From assembly GCA_937928775.1 (NCBI GenBank), contig CALFVI010000009.1:1-64000 (forward strand): a DNA stretch of 64,000 nucleotides. Reading direction: 5' to 3'. Origin of the DNA: an uncultured Elioraea sp. GTDB taxonomy: Bacteria; Pseudomonadota; Alphaproteobacteria; Acetobacterales; Acetobacteraceae. This document shows positions 19,004 to 28,759 of this stretch, piece after piece. The position numbers were made by a program, and so were the translations under genes. The notes under the pieces are model-generated. The model saw only the letters and a program-made list of their open reading frames with translations, ran no database searches and was not told the DNA's origin. The stretch's first letter is position 1. Each line of letters starts with the position of its first letter.

Positions 19004-19801
19004 TCAGGGAGATGGGAACAGGGCGTCGCTTCTGCCGAGCACACGGTACGCGACGAGACCGACCCACTCCCGGATCCCCACTTCGAGGAGCTGCAGTCGT
19101 TGCGGGAACGGATCGTCGTAGAGCGCGGCGAAGCTCCGCCCCGTGCGGTAGTTCACCGGCCAGGCGAGGATCTCCCAGCCGGCCTTGCGGAAGGCCCCCA
19201 TCGCGCGCGGCATGTGGCTTGCCGAGGTGATGAGCAGCCATGTCTCGCCGCGCTTCGGCTGAACAAGGCGATGGGTGAACAGAGCATTCTCCCAGGTGTT
19301 GCGCGATTCGTTCTCGAACAAGAACCGCTCCTCCGGCACGCCCAGAGCGGTGAACAGCATCCGCGCCACGTCGGCCTCGCTCAGCGCACCGTGCACGAGC
19401 GAGCCCTGCCCGCCGGTGAAGACGAGCTGGGCTTCGGGGTAGCGTCGCGCCAGCACGACCAGCTCTGTCATCCGCTCCGCGGCCCCGTTGAGGGCCGGGA
19501 TGCCGCGCGCCTCTGTCAGGTTCTGCTCCACCGCTCCGCCCAGTACGATCACGCCATCGACGCGGGCGGGTGCGAAAGCGGGCCGGGGGAAACGCTCCTC
19601 CAACGGCATCACCACCAGAGGAGCGAGAGGCGTGGCGAGCACCACGAGGTAGATGCCTAGGCCCGCCGCGATCGGCCAACGCCCCCAGCGCCGGCCGCGC
19701 CAGATCGCGATGAGACCGACCAGCGCGATCAACAGCGCGAAGGTGCCAGGGCGGAAGGTGAACCAAACTGTTTTCGAAATGACGTGCAGGAGGGTGTCCA
19801 T
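19004..19801 (-). CDS. YdcF/ElyC-like DUF218 membrane-anchored protein
   Basis: A 265-residue protein with two N-terminal transmembrane helices followed by a DUF218 domain. The domain signature is GVIVLGGAVEQN, then VFTGGQGS, the FENESRNTWENA block and LLITSASHMPRAMGAF. In E. coli ElyC affects envelope and peptidoglycan-carrier metabolism, and SanA/YdcF relatives have related roles; the enzymatic activity is not settled. Its place in a polysaccharide locus fits a role linked to undecaprenyl carriers. It is the downstream gene of a minus-strand trio with the GT39-like and DUF6311-like genes. Confidence 0.88.
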   Translation of the reverse strand: MDTLLHVISKTVWFTFRPGTFALLIALVGLIAIWRGRRWGRWPIAAGLGIYLVVLATPLAPLVVMPLEERFPRPAFAPARVDGVIVLGGAVEQNLTEARGIPALNGAAERMTELVVLARRYPEAQLVFTGGQGSLVHGALSEADVARMLFTALGVPEERFLFENESRNTWENALFTHRLVQPKRGETWLLITSASHMPRAMGAFRKAGWEILAWPVNYRTGRSFAALYDDPFPQRLQLLEVGIREWVGLVAYRVLGRSDALFPSP

Positions 19802-19810
19802 CGCCCGGTC

Positions 19811-21313
19811 CTAGCCGTCTGGCCTGCGCAGGCGCCAGATCTCCACAGGTCCGCGTTCCTCCGCAACCGCCGCGGCGCGCTCGTAGGCCTCGGTCAAGGC
19901 GACCTCGATCGCCGTCAGCGCCTCCGCGCGGATGACGTGGGTCCAGCCGCGGTCGATCACGATCGCCGCCGGACGGGAAGCCAGAATGCGGGCGATCTCC
20001 ACGTCGGGGTCCACTGGCAGCACCTCGGCATGGTGGCCGGTCAGTTGCGCGGGAAAGACGAAACGGCTCGCCGGCTCCATGCCGGCGAGGAAGATCACCG
20101 CGACGTGGTAGTTGGCGAGGAAAACCGGCGCCCTGGGCGGCAGTTCGGCCGCAAGCACCCGCGCCACCTCGCGCGGCGGATCGGGACGCCAAAGCCCTGA
20201 GCCGGAGCGGAGACGGTACAAAGCCTCGTCCCGCAGCGCGTAGCCCGCAATGATGGCCACGAACAGCGCGACGGCGACCGCCGGCGCGGGCGTGCGCAAG
20301 CCAAGCGCAAGCCGCACCGCACCAATGCCGCCGAGCAGCGACAGGGGCGGCAGAGCGATCAGGAAATAGTGCAGGAAGTACATGCCGGGTGCGGCAATCG
20401 CGAGAGAGGCGACCATAAGCCAGATCCAACCGAAGAGGAGGGCATGGCCACTCGCGCGACGCGGCGGGATCGTCGCCACCACCGCAAGCCCGAGCGCGGG
20501 AAGCAAGGTGACAACCGGCGTGGTGATCGCCCAGACCCGCAGCTCGGGCGGGATCGCATCGCCCCGATACCGCAAGGGAGCGAGCACGAGCGCATCCCAC
20601 AGCACCTCCGCCGCCCCGAACATGCCGTAGACGGCGAACAGAACGGCGGTCGGCAGCGCGCAGGCAGCCGCGTACACGAGGGCGCGGCTGATCAGAGCCG
20701 TCGTCAACAGGGTGCGCGCCAGAAGTGCGGGCAGAACAGCGACCGCGAAGGCAAAACAGCCCTCGAAAACGACAACCTGCTTGATCAACAGGGCGAAGCC
20801 GATGAGCAGGCCCATGGCGGCGAGCGACGCGAACCCGATCGCCCGTTCGCCCGACGCTCGGGCCGCGCGCACCGCGATAAGCAGGGCGGCGGTGACGAAG
20901 GGCGCAAACAGGATCTCCGTGTTGGTTGCAAGCCCGCTCAAGAGCGAGGACTGGGCGGCGTAGAGGAGCCCCCCGGCGACAGCCGCTGCCCTTCCCACCC
21001 CCAGGCCACGCGCGAGTGCGACGAGCAGGCTCGCTGTCGCTGCGACAGCAACCACGCCAAGGAGGCGAACAGCGACCAGGCGTTCACCGAAGAGAGTGAA
21101 GGCAAGCACAAACAGCGCGGGCGCACCCGGCGGGTGCATGTCCCACACGGCAAGGAACGGCCACCCCCCCTCGCGCCAGGCGCGCGCCTGCAGGAGATAG
21201 AGGCCTTCGTCCGTGTCGATCACCGCCGGCAGGAAGGCGAAGGCACGCGCCACGCCAGCGACCACCAGCATCAGCACCAGCACGATGCCCGGCAGGTCGA
21301 GAAGCCGCCTCAT
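19811..21313 (-). CDS. GT39/PMT-like glycosyltransferase, multi-pass membrane protein
   Basis: A 500-residue GT-C type protein. After a first helix the periplasmic loop reads VIDTDEGLYLLQARAW and then WDMHPPGAPALF. This acidic motif followed by HPPG is characteristic of ArnT/PMT-type lipid-linked sugar transferases that use polyprenyl-phosphate sugars. Roughly eleven further helices follow, then a soluble C-terminal domain. The start ATG 21313 overlaps the upstream gene stop (ATGA). It could use the product of the GtrB-like enzyme at 10058, a known pairing for GT-C enzymes, but this link is inference. Confidence 0.82.
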   Translation of the reverse strand: MRRLLDLPGIVLVLMLVVAGVARAFAFLPAVIDTDEGLYLLQARAWREGGWPFLAVWDMHPPGAPALFVLAFTLFGERLVAVRLLGVVAVAATASLLVALARGLGVGRAAAVAGGLLYAAQSSLLSGLATNTEILFAPFVTAALLIAVRAARASGERAIGFASLAAMGLLIGFALLIKQVVVFEGCFAFAVAVLPALLARTLLTTALISRALVYAAACALPTAVLFAVYGMFGAAEVLWDALVLAPLRYRGDAIPPELRVWAITTPVVTLLPALGLAVVATIPPRRASGHALLFGWIWLMVASLAIAAPGMYFLHYFLIALPPLSLLGGIGAVRLALGLRTPAPAVAVALFVAIIAGYALRDEALYRLRSGSGLWRPDPPREVARVLAAELPPRAPVFLANYHVAVIFLAGMEPASRFVFPAQLTGHHAEVLPVDPDVEIARILASRPAAIVIDRGWTHVIRAEALTAIEVALTEAYERAAAVAEERGPVEIWRLRRPDG

Positions 21314-22959
21314 CGTGGTGCGAACCACCCAGGCGCCAGCACGGTCATGCCGTCGAAACAGCCAAGGAGATCGCGCGCGGGGTCGTACCCGGCGCGCGCC
21401 AGCGCCACCGTCTCGGCATCGCGCAGCACGTACAGGGTCGCCTCCTCGAAGCGGCCGGCGGCAAGGCGTTCGGCCATCTCGACGCGAAGTCGCGCGACCA
21501 GCCGTCCGTCGACGCGGGAAAGATAGACCGCGTCGGTCGGCAAGCCATGCATGACCGCAAACCGAGCAAGCGCTTCCCAATGCGCGCCGAAATTTTCCGC
21601 CGGAACCGCGCGCAGCGTTCTGTAGCGGCGGGCCGCCTCCTCCCAGAACGGATCAACGAGGCGCGCCAGAGGCTCTCGCGGCGCCCCGGCGACGAGGCTT
21701 TGCTGACGCTCGAGCCCGACCGAGATGTCGGCAAGCTGCACCGGCACGGCGAGGAGAAGGAGCGTTGCCGCCCGTTGCCCTCCCCATCGTGCAGCGATGG
21801 CGGCGATGGCAGCGAACAGGGCGGTGTAGGCGAGCGGCCAAACGAACCGTTCCGATGCCCGCAAGAGATCGGCCACGCGGCGAACTGGCTCCGGCAGGGG
21901 CACTTCGAACAGGATCATCCCGCCGATTGCTGGGCGGTTGCCGATGGCGAAGAGGAGAAGGCCGACCAGGGCGAGCAGCAGGGCAGCGTGGTGCGCGAGG
22001 ACAGGACGCCAGGCTGGCCCGCCCCGCGCCACAGCAACCAAGCCCGCCGCTAGCACGAGCAGGGAGCCCAGGCCGAGATAGGAGCCGCCATGCTCCCAGT
22101 GCCGGAGTGTGGGAAGTTCGGGCAGGAAGCGGCCCCACTCTACGGCATCGAACGGCGCGAGCAGATCAAGCGCGGTCATCCCGTACCCTTCGCCGATCGG
22201 GGAATAGCCCCCGCGCAGCACAAAGAACCCGGCAGCCCAGAGCGCGGCGGCCGAGAGGGCCGCTCCCGTCACGGCATCGATGAGGATGGTGAGCGCACGC
22301 TCTCCGCGCCGGGCGCGATCGATCAGGTCGGCTGCCCAAAGGGCAGCGACCATGGCGAGGAAATAGGCCTGGGTCAGCGACGCCACAGCGACCAAGGCCG
22401 ACCAAGCCACCCTCCGATGCAGAACCCCCTTCGGCGGACGGAAGGCAAGCGCGAGGGCCGCAAGCACCAGCCAGTGCGCGGCGAGCGCGAAGTGCCCGCC
22501 CATCCGGTTCAGCAGCATTGGCTGGGCGGCGAACAGAACCGCGCCCGCCCCGCGCGCCAGAGGGTTCGGGATCGCGCGCCCGATCAGCCACCAGGCCGCC
22601 GCGGCCTGCAGGGCAGCGCAGGCGACGAGCCAAGGCCCCCAATACTGCTGCACCTCCACCCAAGGCTGCAGCGCCTTCAGCGACAAGGCGAGCAAGGGCA
22701 CAGCATCGACGTAGAAGATGGATGAGCCGAGCTCGAGACCCCAGTCGGGGTTGAGGCCGGGGGGAACCAACCAGGGCGAGCGGCGGAAATAGGTCCAGCC
22801 GATCCAATAGGCGACGGGATCGGGGCCGAGAGGCCCGGCGAGCATCCACCCGATGTCGCCAACATCGAGGATCCGCCGGCCGAAGGCGAACAGCGGCAGG
22901 CTGGCCGCAATCAGCGTTGCGATGGAGAGGGAAAGCGCGGCGGCAGCCCGGGGCGGCAC
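21310..22959 (-). CDS. Polytopic membrane protein, DUF6311-like (copy 2)
   Basis: A 549-residue integral membrane protein with about eleven helices and a soluble C-terminal region of about 140 residues that starts near PREPLARLVDPFWEEAARRY. It is paralogous to the protein at 11063-12676 and resembles the DUF6311 group. The first loop DVGDIGWMLAGPLGPDPVAY and a GWTYFRRSPWLVPPGLNPDWG segment may form a periplasmic face. It heads a three-gene minus-strand operon with the GT39-like and YdcF-like genes. Biochemical function is unknown. Confidence 0.75.
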   Translation of the reverse strand: MPPRAAAALSLSIATLIAASLPLFAFGRRILDVGDIGWMLAGPLGPDPVAYWIGWTYFRRSPWLVPPGLNPDWGLELGSSIFYVDAVPLLALSLKALQPWVEVQQYWGPWLVACAALQAAAAWWLIGRAIPNPLARGAGAVLFAAQPMLLNRMGGHFALAAHWLVLAALALAFRPPKGVLHRRVAWSALVAVASLTQAYFLAMVAALWAADLIDRARRGERALTILIDAVTGAALSAAALWAAGFFVLRGGYSPIGEGYGMTALDLLAPFDAVEWGRFLPELPTLRHWEHGGSYLGLGSLLVLAAGLVAVARGGPAWRPVLAHHAALLLALVGLLLFAIGNRPAIGGMILFEVPLPEPVRRVADLLRASERFVWPLAYTALFAAIAAIAARWGGQRAATLLLLAVPVQLADISVGLERQQSLVAGAPREPLARLVDPFWEEAARRYRTLRAVPAENFGAHWEALARFAVMHGLPTDAVYLSRVDGRLVARLRVEMAERLAAGRFEEATLYVLRDAETVALARAGYDPARDLLGCFDGMTVLAPGWFAPR

Positions 22960-23081
22960 GTCAGGAGCAGCCGCGCCGGTCGATTGCGCCGACCGTCACC
23001 CTCACCCACCCGCGCGCTTGACCCATGGGGGAGCGAGGATCATGTTCTGGGCCGGAACGGACAGACACGCGAAGAGGGCTG

Positions 23082-23300
23082 ATGCCGAAGGAGGACATGA
23101 TCGAGTTCGACGGGACGGTGACGGAGTTGCTGCCGAACGCCATGTTCCGCGTCAAGCTCGACAATGACCACGTGATTCTCGCTCACACCTCGGGAAAGAT
23201 GCGCAAGAACCGCATCAGGGTTCTCGCTGGAGACCGGGTGAAAGTGGAAATGACTCCGTATGATCTGACCAAGGGGCGGATCACCTTCCGCTTCAAGTGA
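23082..23300 (+). CDS. infA: Translation initiation factor IF-1
   Basis: A 72-residue S1-like OB-fold protein that binds the ribosomal A site during initiation. Sequence features include [40 protein letters not shown] and [17 protein letters not shown], matching the family across its entire length. The ATG at 23082 is fixed by homology; the open frame extends further upstream without similarity. Its stop overlaps the maf start (GTGA), the usual alphaproteobacterial infA-maf pair. Confidence 0.98.
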   Translation: MPKEDMIEFDGTVTELLPNAMFRVKLDNDHVILAHTSGKMRKNRIRVLAGDRVKVEMTPYDLTKGRITFRFK

Positions 23301-23920
23301 GTCCGGCCCGCACGGTGCCGGGCGTGCCTCCGCTCATCCTTGCCTCCGCCTCGCCCCGTCGCCTCGAGCTGTTGCGTCAAATCGGGCTTGAGCCTGCGGC
23401 CGTCGTCCCGGCTGACATCGACGAGACGCCGCTGAAGCGCGAACGTCCTCGTGAGCTCGCACGCCGCCTTGCCCGCGCCAAGGCCGCCGCCGTGGCGCGG
23501 CTTCGACCGGATGCCTTCGTGCTGGCAGCCGATTCGGTGGTGGCGGTCGGCCGCCGTGTCTTGTCGAAGACGGAAGATGCCGAGGAGGCGCGGCGCCATC
23601 TCGGCCTGCTCTCCGGACGACGACACCGTGTGTATGCGGCAGTGGCGGTGTTCGCGCCGGACGGGCGCCGGGCCGAACGTCTGGTCACCAGCATCGTCGC
23701 CTTCAAGCGCCTGACGGACGCTGAGATTGCGGGCTACCTCGCCACCGGAGAGTGGCGCGACAAGGCGGGCGCCTACGCCATCCAGGGGCGTGCGGCCGCC
23801 TTCGTGCGCTTCCTTTCCGGCTCCTACAGCGCGGTGGTGGGGCTTCCCCTGGCGCAAACCGCTGCCCTGCTCGGCGGCCTCGGCTGCCAGTTGCCGTGGA
23901 TCGCCCGCGCCGGCTGCTGA
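23297..23920 (+). CDS. maf: Maf-like nucleoside-triphosphate pyrophosphatase
   Basis: A 207-residue house-cleaning enzyme that hydrolyses dTTP/UTP or modified nucleotides to monophosphates. The signature [19 protein letters not shown] is near the N terminus, followed by [29 protein letters not shown] (catalytic Asp and the conserved Lys), and [13 protein letters not shown] at the substrate pocket. The GTG start overlaps the infA stop codon by four bases. The 3' end overlaps the start of the RNase E/G-like gene. Confidence 0.95.
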   Translation: MSPARTVPGVPPLILASASPRRLELLRQIGLEPAAVVPADIDETPLKRERPRELARRLARAKAAAVARLRPDAFVLAADSVVAVGRRVLSKTEDAEEARRHLGLLSGRRHRVYAAVAVFAPDGRRAERLVTSIVAFKRLTDAEIAGYLATGEWRDKAGAYAIQGRAAAFVRFLSGSYSAVVGLPLAQTAALLGGLGCQLPWIARAGC

Positions 23921-25113
23921 TTGCCTCGCCGCCTGGGGAGCGCTGGCTCCTCGGCCTTTCGGGGGAACGGCTGGTGCGCGTGGAGATCGAACGTTTGCGC
24001 ACGCCCGATCGCGTAGGCGAAGTTCATGCCGCGCGCGTCACGGCCATCGCCCGCGGCCTCGGCGGCGCGTTCGTGGCACTCGGCGACGGGGCGGAGGCCT
24101 TCCTACCGGCAGAGGAGGCGGACCCGGAGCGGCCTGAGGCTGGCCCTATCCGTCCCATCGAAACCTGCGTGCGAGAGGGCGAGCTCGTCATCGTCCGCAT
24201 TGTCCGCGCCGCGATGGGCGGCAAGGGCCTGCGCGCGAGCCGTCGCGGCGTCGTAGGCGTGGGCTTAGCGTCTGCGCCAGCCGGCCCGGCGCTGATCGCC
24301 GCTCCGCCGCCGCGGGCGGTCTCACTCCTTGCCGAGGAGCCGGATGTTGCCGAGGTGTTGTGCGACGACGTGGCTCTCCTCCCCGCCTTGCGGGCAGCAC
24401 GGCCCGATCTCGGCGAGCGGATCCGTTTGCACACCCGCCCTACCCCGTTGCTTGACCCCGGGCTGGAAAGGGACGTCGAGGCGCTCGCCGAACCGACCAT
24501 CGTTCTCCCCGGCGGGCTCACCCTGCACGTGACCATGGCGCCGGGGGCCACGGTGATCGATGTCGATCTCGCCGGCGGATCCGACCGCGCGGCGGCGAGC
24601 CGCCGGCGCGAGGACGCCAACCGCCTTGCCATTGCCGAAGCGGCCCGGCAAATCATCCTACGCAATCTCGGCGGCGTGATCCTGCTCGACCTGGCAAGCC
24701 TCCCATCGCGGCGCGGGGCGCGCGAGGCGCTCGCACGGGCCATGGCGCAGGCGCTTGCCGGAGATCCCCTCGGCGCGCGCGTGCTCGGGGTGTCTCGGGC
24801 CGGGCTTTTAGAAATCGTTCGCCCTCGGGTCAGGCCGCCGCTCGCCGAACTGTTCGGCACGGCGGCAGCCGCCTTCCGTCCTTCGGCCACGACCGTGGCG
24901 CTTTGCGCCTTGCGTACGCTGTGGCGGGAGAGGCTCGCCCGACCCGCAGCGCGCCTTCGCCTGCGCGTCGGGCGCACGATCGGCGAGGCGATGGCGGAAG
25001 AAAGCGAGGCACTTGCAAGGACCGAGCTGCTGACCGGACGCCCCGTATCCTGGCAGGTTGATCCGGCCCTGGCGCCGTTCGCCTGGATGATCGAGGATGC
25101 ACGTGATGCTTGA
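23896..25113 (+). CDS. Ribonuclease E/G family protein, short alphaproteobacterial form
   Basis: A protein of about 405 residues related to the catalytic half of RNase E/G. An N-terminal S1-like RNA-binding domain ([31 protein letters not shown]) is followed by the RNase H-like/DNase I-like core. The two catalytic aspartates appear in ATVIDVDLA and VILLDLASL. The Asn that normally follows the first Asp is replaced by Asp, and there is no CPxCxG zinc link, so tetramerisation may differ from E. coli RNase E. The GTG at 23896 is the best start and overlaps maf by 25 bases. It is followed by yacG, as often in this class. Confidence 0.85.
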   Translation: MDRPRRLLIASPPGERWLLGLSGERLVRVEIERLRTPDRVGEVHAARVTAIARGLGGAFVALGDGAEAFLPAEEADPERPEAGPIRPIETCVREGELVIVRIVRAAMGGKGLRASRRGVVGVGLASAPAGPALIAAPPPRAVSLLAEEPDVAEVLCDDVALLPALRAARPDLGERIRLHTRPTPLLDPGLERDVEALAEPTIVLPGGLTLHVTMAPGATVIDVDLAGGSDRAAASRRREDANRLAIAEAARQIILRNLGGVILLDLASLPSRRGAREALARAMAQALAGDPLGARVLGVSRAGLLEIVRPRVRPPLAELFGTAAAAFRPSATTVALCALRTLWRERLARPAARLRLRVGRTIGEAMAEESEALARTELLTGRPVSWQVDPALAPFAWMIEDARDA

Positions 25114-25330
25114 GATGAGACGGATCCCCCCCTGCCCCATTTGCGGCAAGCCCGCAGAGGTGCACTGGCGGCCCTTTTGTTCCCGCCGTTGCGCGGATGT
25201 CGACCTCGGGCGGTGGTTTGCCGGCGTCTATCGCGTGCCGACAGACGAGACGCCAGAGATGCCGGAGGCGGAGTGGACAGAGACGCCCGATGCGGCTAGA
25301 CGGATGGCCCGAGACCATGGGCCCAGGTAG
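25097..25330 (+). CDS. yacG: DNA gyrase inhibitor YacG, zinc-binding
   Basis: A small protein of up to 77 residues with the YacG zinc site: CPICGK near residue 13 and [15 protein letters not shown] about 14 residues later. YacG binds GyrB and inhibits gyrase in E. coli. The start may be the ATG at 25097 or in-frame ATGs at 25106 or 25115. The frame overlaps the preceding RNase E/G-like gene by up to 17 bases. Its TAG stop lies inside the first ten bases of the tRNA-Phe gene. Confidence 0.9.
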   Translation: MHVMLEMRRIPPCPICGKPAEVHWRPFCSRRCADVDLGRWFAGVYRVPTDETPEMPEAEWTETPDAARRMARDHGPR

Positions 25331-25396
25331 CTCAGTTGGTAGAGCACGTGACTGAAAATCACGGTGTCGGTGGTTCGATTCCGCCCCTGGGCACCA
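25321..25396 (+). tRNA. tRNA-Phe (anticodon GAA)
   Basis: A 76-base cloverleaf with acceptor stem GCCCAGG/CCTGGGC, D arm AGCTCAGTTGGTAGAGC, anticodon loop CTGAAAA (GAA), T loop GGTTCGATTCC and an encoded CCA. The first ten bases are also the last codons and stop of yacG, so processing of a joint transcript would remove the yacG stop. Confidence 0.96.
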
Positions 25397-25605
25397 CCGG
25401 CCTCACCGCGCGGCGTTGCTGAACTCGTCAACCGAGCTTCGCCGCCCCCTGGGCTACCTTGGCTGGCTCCCGGTTTGCCGAACTGTTGGTGCGTCTCGCC
25501 AAAGGCGGCAAATTCTGTGAAGGACTTGAGCGCGCGCATTGCACGAAGGCGGGTACCACTGGCGCGGCCCACCGCAAGGCCCTAGCGACGAAATGCAGTC
25601 GGCGT

Positions 25606-27288
25606 TCACACCCTTACGAGGGGCTTGTACTTGATGCGATGCGGGTCGGTCGCATGTTCGCCGAGGCGGCGTCGCTTGTCCTCCTCGTACATCTGGAAGT
25701 TGCCCTCGAACCACTCGACGTGGCTATTGCCCTCGAAGGCGAGGATGTGCGTGCAAAGACGGTCGAGGAACCAGCGGTCGTGGCTGATCACCACCGCGCA
25801 GCCGGCGAAGTCCATCAGTGCCTCCTCGAGCGCGCGTAGAGTGTCGACATCGAGGTCGTTCGTCGGCTCGTCGAGCAAGATCACGTTGGCGCCCGATTTC
25901 AGCATCTTCGCGAGGTGCACCCGGTTGCGCTCGCCGCCCGAGAGGATGCCGACCTTTTTCTGCTGATCGGGCCCTTTGAAGTTAAATGCGCCCACATAGG
26001 CGCGCGATTGCACCGCGCGCTTGCCGAGATAGATGATCTCCTCGCCGCCTGAAATCTCTTCCCACACGGTCTTGTTCGGATCGAGCGTGTCGCGGGACTG
26101 GTCGACATAGCCGAGCTTCACCGTCTCGCCGATGCGCAAGGTGCCGCGGTCGGGCTTTTCGATGCCGACGATCATGCGGAACAGTGTGGTCTTGCCTGCC
26201 CCATTCGGCCCGATGACGCCAACAATTCCGCCCGGCGGCAGTTTGAACGAGAGATCGTCGATCAACAGCCGGTCGCCATAGCCTTTGCTGATGTGCTCGG
26301 CCTCGATGACGACACTGCCCAATCGCGGGCCCGGCGGGATAATGATCTCCGCCACCCCCGTGGCCTTCTCATTCTGCTGCGCGAGCATCTCCTCGTAGCG
26401 CTGGATGCGGGCTTTGTTCTTCGCTTGGCGCGCCTTGGGGCTCGCTGCGATCCATTCCCGCTCTGCGGCCAGCGCCCGCATGCGCGCGGTCTCCTCTTTC
26501 TCCTCTTGCTCGAGGCGCTTGCGCTTTTGCTCGAGCCAGGCGGTGTAATTCCCCTCGTAGGGGTAGGCGCGGCCGCGTTCGATCTCGAGGATCCAGCCCG
26601 TGACGTTGTCGAGGAAGTAGCGGTCGTGGGTGACGACGATCACGGTGCCGGGGTAGGTGCGCAGCGTCTTCTCGAGCCAGGCGACACTTTCGGCGTCGAG
26701 ATGGTTGGTCGGCTCGTCGAGCAGCAGAAGGTCGGGCTTCTCGAGCAGGAGCTTGCATAGCGCCACACGGCGCCTTTCGCCGCCCGAGAGGTGGGTCACC
26801 GGGCTGTCCGCGGGCGGGCAGCGCAGCGCATCGAGCGCGATGTCGATCTGGCGGTCGATCTCCCAGCCGTTCGCGGCATCGATCTTCTCCTGCAACTCCG
26901 CCTGCTCGGCGAGAAGCGCGTTCATCTCCTCGTCGGACAGCGGTTCGGCGAACTTGGCCGAGATCTCGTTGAAGCGCTCGAGGGCGGAGACGATGTCGCC
27001 GAGGGCGGCCTTCACGTTCTCGCCCACCGTCTTCGTGGGATCGAGCTCGGGCTCCTGCGGCAGGTAGCCTACGCGCACGCCGTCCGCGGCCCAGGCTTCG
27101 CCGCCATAGTCCTTGTCGAGGCCGGCCATGATCTTGAGCAGGGTCGACTTGCCGGCGCCGTTGACGCCGAGCACGCCGATTTTCGCCCCCGGGAGGAAAG
27201 AGAGGGTAATTCCCTTAAACACCTCACGCCCGCCCGGATAGGACTTGGTGAGGTTCTTCATCACAAAGACGTATTGATAGGACGGCAT
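25606..27288 (-). CDS. ettA: Energy-dependent translational throttle protein EttA (ABC-F)
   Basis: A 560-residue soluble ABC-F ATPase with two nucleotide-binding domains and no membrane segment. The first has Walker [10 protein letters not shown] and signature [16 protein letters not shown]; the second has GPNGAGKTT and [15 protein letters not shown]. The linker and arm region ([17 protein letters not shown]) and the conserved N terminus [17 protein letters not shown] are specific to EttA, which binds the ribosomal E site and gates translation by ATP/ADP ratio. ATG 27288 starts the homology. It stands alone between tRNA-Phe and the oxidase operon. Confidence 0.96.
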   Translation of the reverse strand: MPSYQYVFVMKNLTKSYPGGREVFKGITLSFLPGAKIGVLGVNGAGKSTLLKIMAGLDKDYGGEAWAADGVRVGYLPQEPELDPTKTVGENVKAALGDIVSALERFNEISAKFAEPLSDEEMNALLAEQAELQEKIDAANGWEIDRQIDIALDALRCPPADSPVTHLSGGERRRVALCKLLLEKPDLLLLDEPTNHLDAESVAWLEKTLRTYPGTVIVVTHDRYFLDNVTGWILEIERGRAYPYEGNYTAWLEQKRKRLEQEEKEETARMRALAAEREWIAASPKARQAKNKARIQRYEEMLAQQNEKATGVAEIIIPPGPRLGSVVIEAEHISKGYGDRLLIDDLSFKLPPGGIVGVIGPNGAGKTTLFRMIVGIEKPDRGTLRIGETVKLGYVDQSRDTLDPNKTVWEEISGGEEIIYLGKRAVQSRAYVGAFNFKGPDQQKKVGILSGGERNRVHLAKMLKSGANVILLDEPTNDLDVDTLRALEEALMDFAGCAVVISHDRWFLDRLCTHILAFEGNSHVEWFEGNFQMYEEDKRRRLGEHATDPHRIKYKPLVRV

Positions 27289-27382
27289 GGTGCCTGGTCG
27301 TTTCCGTTCAGTTCGCCGCTGCTTCTAGCCCGGAGCGCGCGCGAGCAGCAACTCCGCTCCCGCCACCCCGTCGCGCCCCGCC

Positions 27383-28759
27383 TCAGGCGGTCTCGTAGAG
27401 GTGAACGGTCTGGCTTGGCCGCCAGTCCGGGTTCTCCCAGGCGAGCATCTTGCCTGGGTTGAGCAGGCCAAGCGGGTCTGCTTCGCGCTTGAAGGCAAGC
27501 TGCAGCTCGTCGACCTTTTTCATGCCCCCCTCTTCGAGCGTGTAGGCATGGGGGTTGAAGATCGGACACCCGGCCTCTTCGTGGATGGCGATGATCTCGG
27601 CGAGCCGCTCCTCGCTCCTGAAGCGCACGAGCTGCAGGCCGAAGCAGGTCACCTCTCCGCCGAACTTCACGAACTCGAGATGCATCGGCACCTCGTCGCC
27701 GAAGCGCGCCTCCATCGCTGCGACCTTGGCGAGATGGTCTGGCGGGGGAAACAGCGTCTGCAAGTAAGTGACGGTCTTGTCCGTCTTCAGCACTTGTAGC
27801 GTGGTGTGGTTCCAGGAGTGTTCGTAGAGCGGCACCTCCGCCGCCTCGGTGGGTTCGCGGTGCACCACCTCACCGCCATGGGCGGCGATGAAGGGGAAGA
27901 CGTGCTCGAGGAACGGGGCAGCGACCATGAGCAGCGCGACCGCGCGCCCCTGCGGGATCTTCCCCTCCAGCGCCTTGAAGTGCGTCTGCGGCACGCCGGC
28001 GGCGATAATCGAGACGAGCTTCTTCGCGATGCCATCCTGGCGGGTGAAAGCATCGCCGAAGCGGGCAGCGTCCATCAGCGTGGGGAAAGCCGCGACGAGA
28101 TCGATCCACTCCCAGGCCGGAGCAAGCGGCATCTCGACCTCGGTGATCACACCGTTCGTGCCGTAGGCGTGGTTGGCTTTCTGGATGTCGGGCCCGCGCA
28201 GCTCGATCACGCGCGGGCGCTCCTCCATTGTCAGCAGCCGGAGGCCTAGGATATTGCCGGGTTCGCGCAGGATGCCCCAGGTGCAGGAGCCGATCCCCGA
28301 CGAACCGCCGGCGATGAAGCCGCCGATGGTGGCGGTGCGCCGTGTCGAGGGGTGGAAGCGAAGCTCGCCGCCGACGGCAGCGCGCGTGTGCAAGTCGATG
28401 TCGATCAGTTTCGCGCCGGCCTCCGTGCGCACGACACCCGGTCTGGCCCACAGGATACGATCAAGGGCAGAGAGGTCGAGCACGATGCCGCCGCGGATCG
28501 GCATCGCCTGTCCGTAGTTGCCCGTCCCTGCCCCGCGCGGCGTGACCGCAACGCGATGGCGGAAGGCGGCGGCGAGGACGCGCGCCACCTCGGCCTCGGT
28601 CTTCGGCATTACCACCGCCTCGGCGGCGACCGCGTTCAGCTGTCGCTTCAGCACCGGCGAATACCAGAAGAAGTCGCGGCTCTTTTGCCGCACCAGAGCG
28701 CGATCGGTCTCCACCGCGATGCCGTCGAGTTCGGCGAGCAACGCCTCAACCCCGCTCAT
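27383..28759 (-). CDS. FAD-linked oxidase (GlcD/D-lactate dehydrogenase type), copy 2 of tandem pair
   Basis: A 458-residue flavoprotein with an N-terminal PCMH-type FAD domain (VTPRGAGTGNYGQAM, then STRRTATIGGFIAGGSSGIG) and a C-terminal cap domain ending GLLNPGKMLAW. Family members oxidise 2-hydroxy acids or similar substrates and hand electrons to quinones, cytochromes or oxygen. It is strongly similar to the product of the gene just upstream. The pair share KSRDFFW(Y/F)SP, an EYAWNHTTL/EHSWNHTTL block and the LNPG end. ATG 28759 overlaps the upstream stop by four bases. It is the last gene of a six-gene operon; the substrate is unknown. Confidence 0.85.
   Translation of the reverse strand: MSGVEALLAELDGIAVETDRALVRQKSRDFFWYSPVLKRQLNAVAAEAVVMPKTEAEVARVLAAAFRHRVAVTPRGAGTGNYGQAMPIRGGIVLDLSALDRILWARPGVVRTEAGAKLIDIDLHTRAAVGGELRFHPSTRRTATIGGFIAGGSSGIGSCTWGILREPGNILGLRLLTMEERPRVIELRGPDIQKANHAYGTNGVITEVEMPLAPAWEWIDLVAAFPTLMDAARFGDAFTRQDGIAKKLVSIIAAGVPQTHFKALEGKIPQGRAVALLMVAAPFLEHVFPFIAAHGGEVVHREPTEAAEVPLYEHSWNHTTLQVLKTDKTVTYLQTLFPPPDHLAKVAAMEARFGDEVPMHLEFVKFGGEVTCFGLQLVRFRSEERLAEIIAIHEEAGCPIFNPHAYTLEEGGMKKVDELQLAFKREADPLGLLNPGKMLAWENPDWRPSQTVHLYETA

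Noticed and set aside
25459-25839. Plus-strand open frame between tRNA-Phe and ettA
   Set aside because: It overlaps the antisense of ettA and shows no family features; the 209-base gap itself holds nothing recognisable.
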